A stretch of DNA of 64,000 nucleotides from Schistocerca nitens (taxonomy: Eukaryota; Arthropoda; Insecta; Orthoptera; Acrididae). The notes below the pieces were generated by a model. It was not told where the DNA came from. It saw only the letters and a program-made list of their open reading frames with translations, and made no database searches. Shown here piece by piece: positions 31,749 through 43,953 of this stretch. Position numbers and translations under genes: made by a program. Position 1 is the first letter of the stretch; each line of letters starts with the position of its first letter. The stretch is from positions 531,359,102 through 531,423,101 of the forward strand of contig NC_064616.1 in assembly GCF_023898315.1 (NCBI RefSeq), in the 5' to 3' direction.

Positions 31749-34203
31749 GTATCGGTGTTATTACTGTATTTACATCGATTTGAGCAGATGATTTCTGTTT
31801 CAACAGTTACTCATTTACCACTATGAGTAACAGCAGCATAAAAAGATATATCTAAAGGAAAAGAGAAGACTAGATATTCCGCTATATTCGTTCGTTCCTC
31901 AGGGAAAGATATGACAGCTCTGTTGTTGTTCAGCCAAGCATTTCTTGATCTATACAGACGGAAAAAATAGCAACAAGGATTAATTAATGCAATTATTTAA
32001 TTGTCAGTTTATGTTGCCAAATACTTATTGTCCCAAATGAATGAAAAAGTGAGAAATTCACGTAAGAGCTTTTAAGACCATTGCAGGACTCTTTTATAGA
32101 TCCAAAGTGTTTCGCTATATGTTAATTCCGATCATGTAGCCTGGAGGAGAAAATTATTCGAGATGCCTCCCTTGTTTGAAAACCTGTTTCTGTCTGTGAT
32201 CTTTTGAGACGACCCAGCGAACTCCTTTACCTTAAATTGTTGATAAAGTTATTTATTCAGTCATATCTGGTCGTATATGTCTTCGTGAATGACATTCCAG
32301 TATGTTGCGATTTGCCAGATTTAGTGTCTCCAAAGGTTTCTCTTCGATAGGATTCCCACTTTCGAGGGTTGCAGTAATTTTTCTCTTGTTTTATCCCCGA
32401 GTAAAAATACTCGAAGTATTTCGCTGACTAGTAAAAAACTAGTTGTGCAGATTTTGTGTCTGCACCTGGCTTGCACAAACAAAGCGGGAATTAAGATTTA
32501 AAAACTCAAATACTGTGTATCACCCAAGTAGCAACAGTCAGTTCATGTTATCCATTACGCTCCAATCGCAGTATTTAGAATAGTCAGAACACGATCAGAG
32601 GGCATAACTCCATCATATTGACAGCAGTGTAAGATTCGATGATAAATTTGTCATTTACACGCTTTGGTTGGGCTCATATACAAGGATGCGTATATTAGAG
32701 GGAAAAAAACTCGAGATAAACAATAGTGTTATTTAAAAATTCCAATTCCGACGACGCTAAAAATGCTTTGATCCTTCGAACATCTTTCTGCACGCAGTGC
32801 CTCTGTACATTTGTTAGTATAATATGTGTCGCTACATTGTTTGCATTTATTTTTCGGTCTATGAAGACACTAACCAATTATACTGATGAATGGCTCGAGA
32901 TCTGTCTTACTACAAAGAAATTCGCCACTGACTCGACCGCGACCACCGGCGTGTGTTATTTGTTCACTCTTTGAGTTAAAATGGTGTCAATTTCAGATAA
33001 TAATCACGACACACGAAGCATGATATTCAGATTCGTCATAAATTGATCTCAGTTTGTCTTCGCTACAGCAGTATTTCTAAATGATGCGTTTTTAGGTGCA
33101 GCTCTCCATTTTCCCATGACTACTGATGTATTTGCTTTACTGCTTTTAGTATACAAGTTCTCGGTTTGGAAAATGTTTTTGTAACTTGTCACTTTAAGAG
33201 CCATCGAACATGCGTGAATAACAACAATGAAATGATTCATTATGTATCTAAAGAAAAATGACACTCATTTAAATCGTGATGAACAAATTAAGAAGAGTAT
33301 CAACAATGATTTTAAATTCGTTGAACATTACAGTCAACAATACTTTAATTCCAAGTTGAAATATTTAGAAATCACTGACAATTAAGTTTAAAAAAAATGG
33401 CTTCTTGATCTACACAACTCATTAGTTAAGCCTCTGAGATCGATCGTTTACAATGAGAGCAGTTGAAATTCAACATGGGTCGACAGATTAGAGAGTCACG
33501 AACGAAAGTCTTGTTTTCGCGCAGCTGCTGAGATTTCTTGCTTAGCAGTAGCTAAAGCCTGACTGAAAGGAAAGGCCATGACAGAGTGCATACTGAATGC
33601 TTTCGAAACTGAATGTTGCGGAACTGGCAACGCGTTTCTTGATTAACATTGCTTTGCTCGCCGGCAAACCAAAGATTATCGTTTGTTGCGAAGGGGTTTG
33701 CCCTTGAACAAACGAAAGTGTCAGAGCTAAAGGTATTTTTCGAATTAGATGTGAAATCACGAACTCAGATTGTCGTTATCACAGTTCCAGACGATGACTG
33801 TTGCTACTTTATCACGCACTCTTTGGGAGTGCTATCAGGTAATGAAACAATTAATACTGAAAGTATTCGAAGACAGTCAACAAGCTCTCTTTGCCCAGAA
33901 CTTTGCATATCTCCAGCACCGTCACTTATTTTTATAATAAATTAAATTACAAGTTATTTTGCTTCCTTTTGTTTCCTCGGGCTTCTCAGTCCGCTTTTGT
34001 CAGCTATATGCACTGACTAAATTGTATTCAAGAAAAATGTGGCGAATTTATATGAGCGTGACTCTACCATACAACGTGTTATGGAAGTGAATCACTAAGC
34101 ACCAGACGTTAAAGTTCGATCCAGTGTGTGATGTTTCGTTGAATACTCTCTGTTACTTCAACAAAGCTTGGATTTTACCTGATAGAATATCGTTCGAAGC
34201 ATC
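31749..34203. other. no recognisable feature
   Basis: If the candidate gene at 31.4 kb is real, this would be intron. I see no coding blocks or repeats I can name. Confidence 0.4.
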
Positions 34204-34461
34204 ATGTTGTTACTTTCTTTCGCAGAAAACACCCTTCGTTTCATCAATCCAATGAGTTTTACACGTTACAATTTGACGTCCGACGCACATCAAGGAAGTA
34301 TTTTAAGACCAGTGCTATTCGAAATTTACATACAGGACAGAGCAAACAACTTCAAGATATCTGAGGACGATAAAATTATTTTTAAAGATATTCGAAGAAA
34401 GAGAATGTTTTGCGACGCCCTGGGAGAAGTATATAAAACTATTTCAGTGCGCAAGCATTAG
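34204..34461 (+). pseudogene. LINE reverse transcriptase scrap
   Basis: The frame reads SDAHQGSILRPVLFEIYIQD, which aligns with the VPQGS-LGP-LF-IYIND block of Jockey-superfamily LINE reverse transcriptases. It is followed by ISEDDKIIF at about the position of the FADD motif. Flanking sequence gives nothing more. An old 5'- and 3'-truncated fragment of a family different from the two LINE types above. Confidence 0.5.
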
Positions 34462-35387
34462 CCACTAGTTGTACAATGTCAAGATACTTTCGAAGGTAAC
34501 AACAGTACGAAACCAGTGACAAGAATGAGCGGCATTAAAGATCTTATGTTATCTGTTCACTGTGATGAGTAAAGGAAATGACCACGACCACAAACAACGA
34601 ACGACTGTGTGTCTCACCTGAGAAAGGGAGCATACGAACTCCTCATCCGCTCTGGAATTTTCTTTTGCTACGGGTTTTGGGCGTTGCCCCTAAACATCGA
34701 ATTGGTGGAGAAGTGTAAGACACAATCAGCGCTGCGTGGTTCCTGCCTGGCGTATTTTGTTACTGCAGGGGCACTGCAACAATTTTCATGAACCATCGGC
34801 TGGAGGTGCGGGAGGAGTTATATCATTCATTCCACGAAGCAACTAGTGAAAACTCTGACGAGACTCTCTCGAGCAATCTGCCAATCTGCACATTTAGATT
34901 GGTAATAACGTAACTCGAAGCTTTCTTCAACTGGCCATTTATATCTTTAACAGCACGCCTTTGAATTCATTCTCTCTCTCTCCTTCTAGTTCGGTCTCGT
35001 GATGATCTGTGCATGTTGAGTGCTAACGTTTGCCGATCGCTAGAAGGTGTTGTATGAGCTTGGATTCGTAGGTGGAGTATGTCTATAAGAGGAAAACTTG
35101 AATATCTTTTTCAAGCAGTTCTCCACTGTGACCTAACATACCCCTTCCAGTTCAATTTCACTACTTACATACATGAAAGATGTAATGTTTTTTATACATA
35201 AACAGTGCTTCCAATAACATACTGCACTAATCCTCCATTAGACTAATCTTTTCCACATAATCTGCCCTCGACTGGAGAACAGGTCCCAAACAGAAAAACA
35301 AATATAAATGCAGTATCGAAATTCTGAATTAGTTTGCTCATGTTGAGTTTGTAGGGGCGATCTGTAGTGATTACTTAGAAGAAGAAG
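34462..35387. other. no recognisable feature
   Basis: AT-rich; a short CT-rich run near 34974-34986. Confidence 0.4.
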
Positions 35388-35718
35388 AACTTCTTAGCCG
35401 AGATCGCTGTAAAGAAACGTTATTGTAGATAATCTGTTTCCGCAAAACTTATTACAAACATGTTGTGCCGTCTACACACAAAATCTTTCCATTGAATTTC
35501 CAGGTACACAAAATATGAAATGAGTGATGCGTTGGCACGTCAAAATTAAAAATTACTGTGTACATCACAATTCGCTAAATCATCGTTCCTATAACAGAAC
35601 ATGTCTGCCATGCTTACCAGGGCGTCGCAAGACTAACATGTGAAGATGGTAACTTAGTTTTGACGAAACCGGCTGTGTACAATGAATATTTTTTTACAGC
35701 GATCGCGACTAAGAAGTT
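35388..35718. mobile_element. MITE-like element with 26-bp inverted ends
   Basis: The left end AACTTCTTAGCCGAGATCGC (35388-35407, extending to TGTAAA at 35413) is repeated in inverted orientation at 35693-35718 with two mismatches in 26. The 330-bp interior has no coding capacity. This fits a small non-autonomous DNA transposon. I did not find a clear target duplication, so the boundaries may extend slightly. Confidence 0.6.
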
Positions 35719-36590
35719 ATTTTTCTCTTAAAAAATTTTGAATTTTGTGTAAATATATCCCATTTTGTTCTTCAAGAATGAAACAAGTTAATAACACTGT
35801 TTTCTTCTTAGAGAATCCAATGTGTAATTACTTAGAGTACGTTGGGACGTCCAGCAATACACATTCAAATACATCCGAGGACAAGAAGATAAATTTTTGG
35901 CCTGGCAATACTTTTTGAAGCAGTCCTGTTTTAGATCAATGCATCTCGTTCGAAGTTTTTGTAGTGAGGTGATTCTAGCCTAGAAGTACAATTAGGAAAA
36001 GCCTGCAGACTACACATCTAATAAAGTCATGGCGACTTCACTGGACAGAAACGAATTCCAGCCACAAATTTCTACAGACGTGAGATTAAACGGAAGTAAA
36101 AGGGTGCAACATCTAGACAATACATAGATGCTGAATGTTTACTTCAGATGCTTCAGTTTTCTCATCGCCAAAGAAATTTCGTGGACAAGTCTTCGTTTTA
36201 GCATCCAAGTCTCTTCCCACGTATTCCACATTTGTCAAGAAGACCCACATTGCGTGCGTCAGTTATTATTACCCATTATGCTAGGCATTTCATAAGAAGA
36301 ATGTGTTACAGAACCCAGAAAAAAGTTGTCATTTTTGTTGCACGAATAGTAGTTTCCACTATCTATTTCGACCACAGTCTCGTTTTCGATGTGACGTCGT
36401 GGACACATACCTCACGCTCAGTAACAAATATGGCCATAAACTCTGTTGTGTTCTTCCTAAAACGGTCGAATCGTTGTTGAAAATTCATTTGCACGTTTGC
36501 GTTTGGTCAGCGTTCAATAAATTTGGCGTCCCTAATGTACGAAGCTTTCCCTAATTTAAAGAATCTAAAATATGCCTTTAGTGTTAGCTG
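35719..36590. other. no recognisable feature
   Basis: Short overlapping open stretches at 36232-36554 have no recognisable blocks. Confidence 0.4.
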
Positions 36591-36610
36591 TCTGATAACA
36601 CCTTTGATCA

Positions 36611-36850
36611 CTACTCATCCAATACCGTGTTGTGCACATTTTCCACACTTTCATCTATCGATGCAGTTGCGGAACGTCCGTGACAGGGAGAATCTTCAAG
36701 AGAAGTATAGCCACGTTTGAAACCAGTGAGCCATTTTTTAACTGTTGAACATGAAGAAGCAAACTCATTATAAACCTTCATCACCTTTGGATGGAATTCT
36801 GTTGCTGATAAGATAACAGTGTAATGCAATGTAACCATTTGAAAGAAACG
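36611..36850 (-). pseudogene. mariner transposase N-terminal remnant
   Basis: It reads SSCSTVKKWLTGFKRGYTSL, then EDSPCHGRSATASIDESVEN and VHNTVLDE. This matches the end of the first helix-turn-helix and the linker of mariner proteins (STVKKW..EFKRGRTS-ED-P-SGRP). The catalytic domain is absent. Confidence 0.75.
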
Positions 36851-38879
36851 CGCAGAACAAGACTACTTTAAAAAGGCGTATAAACAGAATTATTGAGTTC
36901 ATCGAATTAACATTTTCTCAGCATGTACCAACATTTTAAAAATGGATTGAAATCAACGCGATCTGTGTACCAGGACGAGAAATTGTCTCCTATCGCAAAT
37001 ACTGCGTGTACCCAGCAACCCGCGTGGAGCGAGAATGCACGGGAGTGGGCTATCTTCCTGTTAGTATTTCATGGCTGATAAGTGCGGTGAAGTGCTTGCA
37101 CATCCGCCACGCTTGTGATACATAACGCCAAGCCTTCTCTTACTCTTTCTCGAGAGTATCATCACGTAACGTTAATAGCACGCGTACTGTTTACTGAATA
37201 TGTAATCGTTTAAGAGAAATCAACTTCCATCGATCCACCAATGGGTTCGAAGACCTTATTAGCACTACACATTGATAGAGAACTACAGTAAACACATTGA
37301 TCAAATGTAAGAGGAACTGTTTTTCTATATACAAGAATTTATCGATAATCTTAAATTCTAGTAACTAAGCCATTTACGCGCAGAGAACATCAGCACTGTT
37401 TGCTGTACCAATGTGCTTGCTTCTAGGATTGTCTGGAAACAACAGAATTTGAAATTGTCGAGCTTAACCAGTCTGGGGATATCGTATAGAGGGCGTAATG
37501 ACTCAGTGTTGTTAACAGAGATCTGGGTAAAAGGCTGCGATCTCTGGCTTTGAAATAATTTAAGAGGTAATTCAATATTACCTACAGCGTAATAGCTGAT
37601 AGCTATGGTCGAATTTCACTCAGTGATAGAGGTTTACCACATTATATTGCTACTGTGCACAAAAAAATCTATCCTAGGTGCTAAAACAGCCACTCATTTG
37701 TTAATAATATTACACGTTACAATGGCAGTCACTAGCTTTAACAAAATCTTGTGTAATAATTACTAACATTAAGCACGCATCATGTGTAAGATAACTATTC
37801 AATTAAAGTAACAAAACTGGAAAGAATTGTGAATACTGAATTCTATTATGTGTCTTGCAGGACGGTGAGAACAGAAATTCGGGCCGATTCGAGCTTTGTT
37901 GTTTGTCAATATAATACGTGATCATTTGCATGAGTCCTGAGCTCTACATTTTGCGTGCTAACTAGTTAGTTCGTTAGTTAGTTAATTCCACGTTCCGTAG
38001 ATCACATTCACTATATAAGATGATGTGTAACGTGCCAATTGAACACTCAGTAACATGCAATATTAGCTGGGTCCAATCTTTATGCTTCAGAGGCAGCGAG
38101 ACACAATTTCCTTCCATCAAGAAAGATGATCTTCAGCTTTTAATAACCTCGAAGTAGATTTAAATCAGAATAAATCAAATGAAAGTGCGAGAGAAATCTT
38201 AAGCATTACAATCACCGATGTCTCCAGATCTGCGAAAAGAAGGAATGTATCAAAACTGAATATCGCTATTTTCTCCACCTGACAACATTACAGTGTCTTG
38301 TATGTCACTGTCACGACTTTTCTCTCATTCAGTCTTGCATCTGGGTCCTCGAGGTAGAGCGGCCCACGTTTCAAAGCGTCTCAAACTACCAAAAATTGTG
38401 GTTTTTACTCCTACCGCTGCAGAAAGAATATTTGACGACTTGTATTTCGATTAATCTTTTACCTGACCATCGCCACTAATAATATTTTACTTGCGTCGAT
38501 TAAACCTGCGGCTAATAACTTCATTCGTTGTGTAGGTGTCGTACTATGAGTATGATTCCAAAGGTTCTGGAACGATGCCGTGTTTGTTCTGTACGTTTTT
38601 TCTCTTGCACTTAACGTAGCGTTCAAGCCTACAAATTTCAGAAAACAGTTCAGACATAAACAACAAGCTATAGCGAGTTACTGCACTGAAGTATATATTC
38701 CCCTTGAAGTAGCTTAAAGCTACTAAACGCTCATCAGCGAATAGCGACCTTTACAGGACCATTATTTCAAGCATCACAGAGCAACTCGCCAAAGCTGTAT
38801 GTTGTAGAATCCAGAAAGTTGTGTGAAAATTTTTTCATGTATTTTTTTATGTACTGGCACAGTGTCAACATCCTTTGTG
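36851..38879. other. no recognisable feature
   Basis: Two kilobases of AT-rich sequence without coding blocks that I can name. Confidence 0.4.
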
Positions 38880-38891
38880 CACCAGTGAATA

Positions 38892-39215
38892 AAAAAAAGC
38901 ACTCCGTCTTCAGGCCACGAGTGGCCTACCGGGACCATCAGACCGCCGTGTCATCCCAGGTGGAGGATGCGGATAGGAGGGGCATGGGGTCAGCACACCG
39001 CTCTCCCGGTCGTAAGATGGTAGTCTTGACCGAAACCGCTACTATTCGGTCGAGTAGCTCCTCAATTGGCATCACGGGGCTGAGTGCACCCCGAAAAATG
39101 GCAACAGCGCATGGCGGCCTGGATGGTCACCCATCCAAGTGCCGACCACGCCCGACAGCACTTACCTTCGGTGATCTCACGGGAACCGGTGTATCCACTG
39201 CAGCAAGACCGTTGC
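38892..39215 (-). repeat. full-length 5S-headed SINE (family A) with target duplication
   Basis: Read on minus from 39215, it opens with a nearly whole 5S rRNA-like head: CACCGGTTCCCGTGAGATCA, CCGAAGGTAAGTGCTGTCGG, CACTTGGATGGGTGACCATC and CGCTGTTGCCA. The shared body follows, and the 3' end is GAAGACGGAGTGC then poly-A. Direct repeats CACCAGTGAATA (38880-38891) and CACCAGAGAATA (39216-39227) flank it with one mismatch. This copy defines the family's full structure. Confidence 0.95.
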
Positions 39216-39227
39216 CACCAGAGAATA

Positions 39228-39301
39228 TACACCAAAAGAAAAAAAGTAAGCACTAAGAAGGAATTGTACGAGTGGAGCAGAAATCGTTGGATGTATGTAC
39301 A
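39228..39301. repeat. Tc1 inverted-end remnant
   Basis: It starts TACACCAAAAGAAAAAAAGT and continues with AAGAAGGAATTGTACGAG. This resembles the 5' end of the Tc1 copy at 54055-54120 (TACACCGACGG, a run of A's, AAGAAGGAATTGTGCGAC). It is a fragment between two SINEs. Confidence 0.55.
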
Positions 39302-39505
39302 GCCTGCCGGAGTGGCCGAGCGGTTCTAGGTGCTTCGGTCTGGAACCGCGCAAACGCTACGGTCGCAGGTTCGAATCCTGCCTCGGGCATGGATGTGTGT
39401 GATGTCCTTAGGTTAGTGAGGTTTAAGTAGTTCTAAGTTCTAGGGGACTGATGACCTCAGATGTTAAGTCCCATAGTGCTCAGAGCCATTTGAACCATTT
39501 TTTTC
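39302..39505 (+). repeat. tRNA-headed SINE (family B), full length
   Basis: The head is GGAGTGGCCGAGCGGTTC, with B box GGTTCGAATCCTG. The body and CCATTTTTTT end are all present. This is the cleanest copy in the window. It lies tail to tail with the inverted copy at 39510-39643. Confidence 0.95.
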
Positions 39506-39509
39506 ATCA

Positions 39510-39643
39510 GTGCTCTAGAACTCAGAACTTCTTAAACCTAGCTAACCTAAGGACATCACACACATCTATGCCCGAGGCAGGATTCGAACCTGCGACCGTA
39601 GCGGTTGCGCGGTTACAGACTGAAGCGCCTAGAACCGCTCGGC
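39510..39643 (-). repeat. tRNA-headed SINE (family B), inverted neighbour, truncated
   Basis: Head and first half of body, in opposite orientation to 39302-39505. It contains AGGATTCGAACCTGCGACC and GAACCGCTCGGC. Transcripts across the pair could fold back. Confidence 0.9.
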
Positions 39644-39689
39644 TTTCAGAAAACATTGGATGAGTTACTCAAGAGAAATAGCTCCAGAA

Positions 39690-40695
39690 ACTAAGCAGAT
39701 CAGCATCGCCTTGGTCCACCTATGGCCCTCGTGCAAGCAGTTATTCGGCTTGGCATTTACTAATAGGGTTTTTAGATGTCCCTCCTGAGGGATATCGTGC
39801 CAAATTCTGTCAAATCGGCGCGTTACATGGTCAAAATACGAAGCTGGCTCGAGATACCTGCCCGTAATGCCCCAAACGTTCACAGTTGGGGGCAGCTCCG
39901 GCTACCTTGCTGGCCAAGATAGAGTCTGGCAAGCACGAAGACCGTCAGTAGAAACCATCGGCGTCTGCAGGCGGGCATTATCTCGCTGAAATGTCAGCCA
40001 GGATGGCTTACAGTGTAGGAAAACAAAACGGATCATAGAATGTTGTCGAGTACCTCTGTGGTGCAACGGTGCCGCAGATGACAACCAAAGGGGTCCTTTA
40101 TGAAATGAAACGGCACCCCAGACCATCACTCCTGGTTGTCGGATCGTGTGGCGGGCGACAGCCTACTTGCTATCCCACCGCTGTCGGGGCGTCTCTAGAC
40201 ACGTCTTCGCTGATCAACAGAGCCCAATTCGAAGCGGGATTCTTCACTGAAGACAGTTCTACACCAGTCAATAAGATTCCATTTCGAATGTGCCCGACAC
40301 CACTGCAAACGGGCTTGTTGATGTACGGTCAATGGCACCTGGCGCAGAGGGCACCCCCTTTCTGTAAGCCTCCTATTATTGGTCGTTGTGATCACTGAAG
40401 CATCGTTTGCACTTCGGGTCGCTGATAATTATGAATCCGGGGCGGTGAGTGCCCCTCTCACGACTGCTCCGTTCTCACGTTCTGTCGTCTCTGTAGGTCG
40501 ATCGCTTCCATCTTGACGCTGTGTTCGGCCATGGTTCACCCGTTTTTGCCAACATCGTCGAATGGTGGCATCGCTCCTATTCAAACGTCGAGCGATTCGC
40601 CGATTTCTCGAACCGGCTTATTTCAACCCAACTACACGTCCTCTCCGAAAAGTTGATAACGCCGTATACTGTTCACTCGCCTGTTTACGAGGCAT
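39690..40695 (-). pseudogene. Tc1-like transposase, degenerate
   Basis: A likely original start is ATG at 40695, reading MPRKQASEQYTALSTFRRGR. The helix-turn-helix follows (RRIARRLNRSDATIRRCWQ). Then come LTVHQQARLQWCRAHSKWN and VFSEESRFELG, where the SDES aspartate is glutamate. MMVWGAVSFH and FQRDNARLQT come next (D2 present), and the glutamate block is lost near 39910 through a frameshift. The C-terminal MPSRITACTRAIGG is still visible at 39700. It belongs to the same broad lineage as the intact copy at 61.7 kb. Dead. Confidence 0.85.
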
Positions 40696-40889
40696 AGTCA
40701 CTGTCCAGCTGAGTACACGGAATGAATAGGCCCTGCTATCGACATGTCCGCTGTTTACGATCGTTGTCAGTTGCGCGGTGGCATTGCGCTGCAGCAACAC
40801 ACATTCAACCAAAGTTTACAATTTCGCATTTTCCACCGAATATGAATTTGTGTCCAATTTGCGTAACTTCTTCGTATGCGTCTTTTCTT

Positions 40890-42690
40890 TGTATTAGAGT
40901 TTACATTGTTTGCTATGTGCTAATACGAATTATCCATAGAAGATTGGAACCATTGGTAGAAGCCGACTGCCGAAGGACCAGTTTAGGTTCCGAAGTAATG
41001 CAGCCTCACCTGAGGCAATAGTGACCCTCCGACTTAGGAAATAGACTGAACAATGACGAATCTACGTTAACAGTAATTGTGTACCTCTAAAAAAAAACCG
41101 ACAGTGTTGACTGGAATACACTCTTTGAAATTCTCAAGTTATCATGGAAAAAATATAAGGAGCGAAAGTTTATCTACAACTTGCACGGAAACCTGACTGC
41201 GTTTATAAGAGTTGAAGGAAATGGAAGAAAGACAGTAGTTAAGAAGGGAGTGAGACAGAATCGTAGCCCATTGTCAAAGAAGAAATAAAACTTTGATATT
41301 TGACGACCGAATTGTTATTCTCTCACCGATAGCAGAGGACTTTGAACGTCAGTTTAACAATACAGTATAGACAGTGTCTTCAAAAGAGCTCATAAGGTTA
41401 ACATAAACAGAAGCAATACAAGAATAGTTTGGTTTTGCCGAATGACATTAGGTAATGCTCTAGGTATTAAATTAGAAAACGAGAAGCTGAAAGAAGTAGA
41501 TAGAAATTGCTATTTGAGCATCAAAATACAAGGCGCTTCTGAAAAATTCGGTGAATGGTCTCAGAAAGTAAAGAAAACAGGAGTTACATACTATATGTCT
41601 TTACTGGCCTTCAAAGTAATCACTATTAGATGCAACACTCTTCTGACATCGGTTGTAAAGCTTTTTGATACCATCAGCGAACGCTTCTCGTGGATTGCTC
41701 GAAGCGCCTTGGTCACGCGCTTTTGGACATACGCAACGTCTGCGAATGTTCTTGAACAGCAGAGCTTGCACAATCTTTGCATATCTTCAGCTCTATTGCT
41801 CTCATTTTCGAAGATAGCCGCCGATCATACGCAAGCACCCGTCGCACTCTTTCGATGTTGTCATGGATAGTGAGTCTTCACCCGAATGCGGCTCGTCATC
41901 GACTCCGTTCTTTCCGTCTCTAAAGCGTTTACTCACTGCTTCAACACCGTATACTTGCACTAACATTCCCCGAGTCCCCGTTGCCGTTTCCCTAATTTTA
42001 AGCGAGACCTAATTTTAACGCGTTGCTCCATTTCGAAATGAGACGAGTGCGATGGTGATTCCTTTAAAGGCCAATAGAGGTATTTTGTATGTAGCTCTTG
42101 TTTTTTTCATATTCTGTGACAATTCAACGGAATTTTCAGACGCATCTAGTAACTGACAACGACAGAAGTAAAGTAAATGTAAAGTAAAGAAAGCGAGAAG
42201 AGCTTTCCTGAAAAAGAGAAATACAAATTTAAGTGTTGAGAAGTCTTCTCGGACTATATTTTTCTAGAGTGTAGCCTTTTACGGAAGTGAATCGTGTACG
42301 ATGTTCAGTCCAGACAAGAGGAGAATAGAAGCTTTTGAAATGTAGCGCTACAGAACAGTGCTGATGATCAGACTGATACATCAGTTAACTAATGAAGAGA
42401 TATCAAATTAGATGGGGAAGAGAAGAAATTTGTAGCTCGACTTGACGGACGAAAGGGGTCGTTTGATGAGATACTTTCTGAGGCATCAAGGAATAGTGTG
42501 TTTGGTAATAGAGGGAAGACTGTGAGCTAAAAAGTGTAGAGTGAGACTAAGGTCTGACTACATTAAATAGGTTCAAGTGGATGCAGATTTCAGTTGTTAA
42601 ACAGAAATGAGGAGACTTGCACAGGGTAGACTAGCGTGGACTCATGCACCAAACCAGTTTGCGGAGTGAAGACTACAACAAGCACCACCA
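40890..42690 (+). mobile_element. RTE-type LINE fragment (RT to 3' end), interrupted
   Basis: It starts in the RT fingers (IRIIHRRLEPLVEADCRRTS, near 40930). It continues with DWNTLFEILKLSWKKYKERK (near 41110), KGVRQNRSPLS (near 41250) and GIKLENEKLKEVDRNCYL (near 41465). An unrelated stretch occupies about 41600-42190. It resumes with VAFYGSESCTM-like and RRIEAFEM blocks (near 42270-42345), and ends GCACCAAACCAGTTTGCGG with an ACTACAACAAGCACC tail at 42690. Same family type as 765-3072, and here the RT part missing there is present. Stops and frameshifts throughout. Confidence 0.8.
41591..41925 (-). pseudogene. transposase-like piece inserted in the RTE copy
   Basis: On minus, one frame reads NIERVRRVLAYDRRLSSKMR (near 41850-41795), which resembles the mariner linker and second helix-turn-helix (NIERVR..V..DRR). 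It then shifts to FADVAYVQKRVTKALRAI (near 41740), which resembles the C-terminal region of other Tc1/mariner transposases. The catalytic middle is missing, so it is either a deletion derivative or a fusion of two remnants. Boundaries within the RTE are not clear. Confidence 0.45.
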
Positions 42691-43761
42691 CTACAGCTTG
42701 ATCGGCGTTCTACGTGTGCTTCGCAAAATAATATTTAATATTTCGGTAAAGGTTGCCATCTGTTGATAAACCTGCTGTGACTTACGTAATAGCTCACGCA
42801 GGGTGGGGGGTAAATATTTCGAGATAAGAATTTGCTCATAGTCATCGGTCACTGCGTTAAATACGCCCAAAAAGGCTAAGATCAAATGATCTTCACATTA
42901 TTCTTCGTACGTGTGAAAGATGTCAAGCATCGCATCTCGATTTCCACATTTGACTGTGTCACCATAACTGCCTGGTAATGCGGGTCACAGGTTAGAAAGT
43001 AATAAGGGGGAACTAATGCGAATATGACCATGCGTAGTATAACAACATTACAAATTGAAACACAGCGTAATTTCTAAACCAAGTTTGTCTGGTAGTACAG
43101 GGGCCGAAAAAATAATTCGCAGTAGGTTTTAAAGTTCGTGATTGCGAAAGGAAACCCCAGGAACCCAGATTATCACGAACGGAGCAGGAAACGATTCACA
43201 CCTTTTACGAAACCGACCGGAAGGACTGAGAAGCTGTACCTCCCCTCTTCTCTCGTCTTCTAACGGAACGTCCTGTAAACAACGGGTTTATTAGAGACAC
43301 ACTAACGTTACCTAACTAAACGAAGGGAAGCTGTGATGCAAAAGGCGTTGTGCAACATATGCTCGTGAGAAACTGCTTGCTGTTTGCCTGTGCAATAAGA
43401 ACCTTACTAGAGGGGAAATCGGTAAATCAGTGCTGCGTTTACGTAAACGGACATGGAATGGAACATCAGTTGAGCTGAGCAGAAATTTCGAGAATTATTG
43501 CAAAAATACCCGTCTCGATTTCAGTGAACTTACGATTTACGGATATTTATGAGTTCAAAATGGGAAAACGCAGTGATTTCTACGTTACGTTATCCGTTGC
43601 AAAATCTGATTATTCCACTTGGAAGAAACCTCGTGTAACTATAACTGCATTCGCTATAAAATAGCGAAATAAATATCACATTTGTTCGATGTTCAGATTG
43701 TAAATGTCTGACGAGGTGACAAAGTTTCCATAACAGCATCTACTTGTAGTAGCCGTGTGCA
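42691..43761. other. no recognisable feature
   Basis: A minus-strand open stretch at 42691-42885 (about 64 codons, hydrophobic start) is not recognised. The rest is ordinary AT-rich sequence. Confidence 0.4.
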
Positions 43762-43770
43762 TCGTGAAAA

Positions 43771-43944
43771 ATTGGAAATTTGTGGTAAGGTCTTATGGGA
43801 CCAAACTGCTGAGGTCATCGGTCCCTAATCTTACGCACTACTTAATCACACACTCATGCCCGAGGGAGGACTCGAACCTCCGACAGGGGGAGCCGCCCGG
43901 ACCGAGCAAGACGCCTGAGACCGCCCGGCTAGCCCGCGCGGCCG
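43771..43944 (-). repeat. tRNA-headed SINE (family D) with short target duplication
   Basis: The minus-strand head contains GGCTAGCCGGGCGGTCTCAG and GGAGGTTCGAGTCCTCCC, resembling a class II tRNA. The body ends in GGGACCGATGACCTCAGCAG. TCGTGAAAA at 43762-43770 and 43945-43953 flank it. It shares the TCGGGCATG junction with family B, suggesting related heads. Confidence 0.85.
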
Positions 43945-43953
43945 TCGTGAAAA

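Noticed and set aside
39302-39390. A functional tRNA (Ser/Leu-like) gene
   Set aside because: The same sequence recurs with a common SINE body at six places in the window; the head is a Pol III promoter of a SINE.
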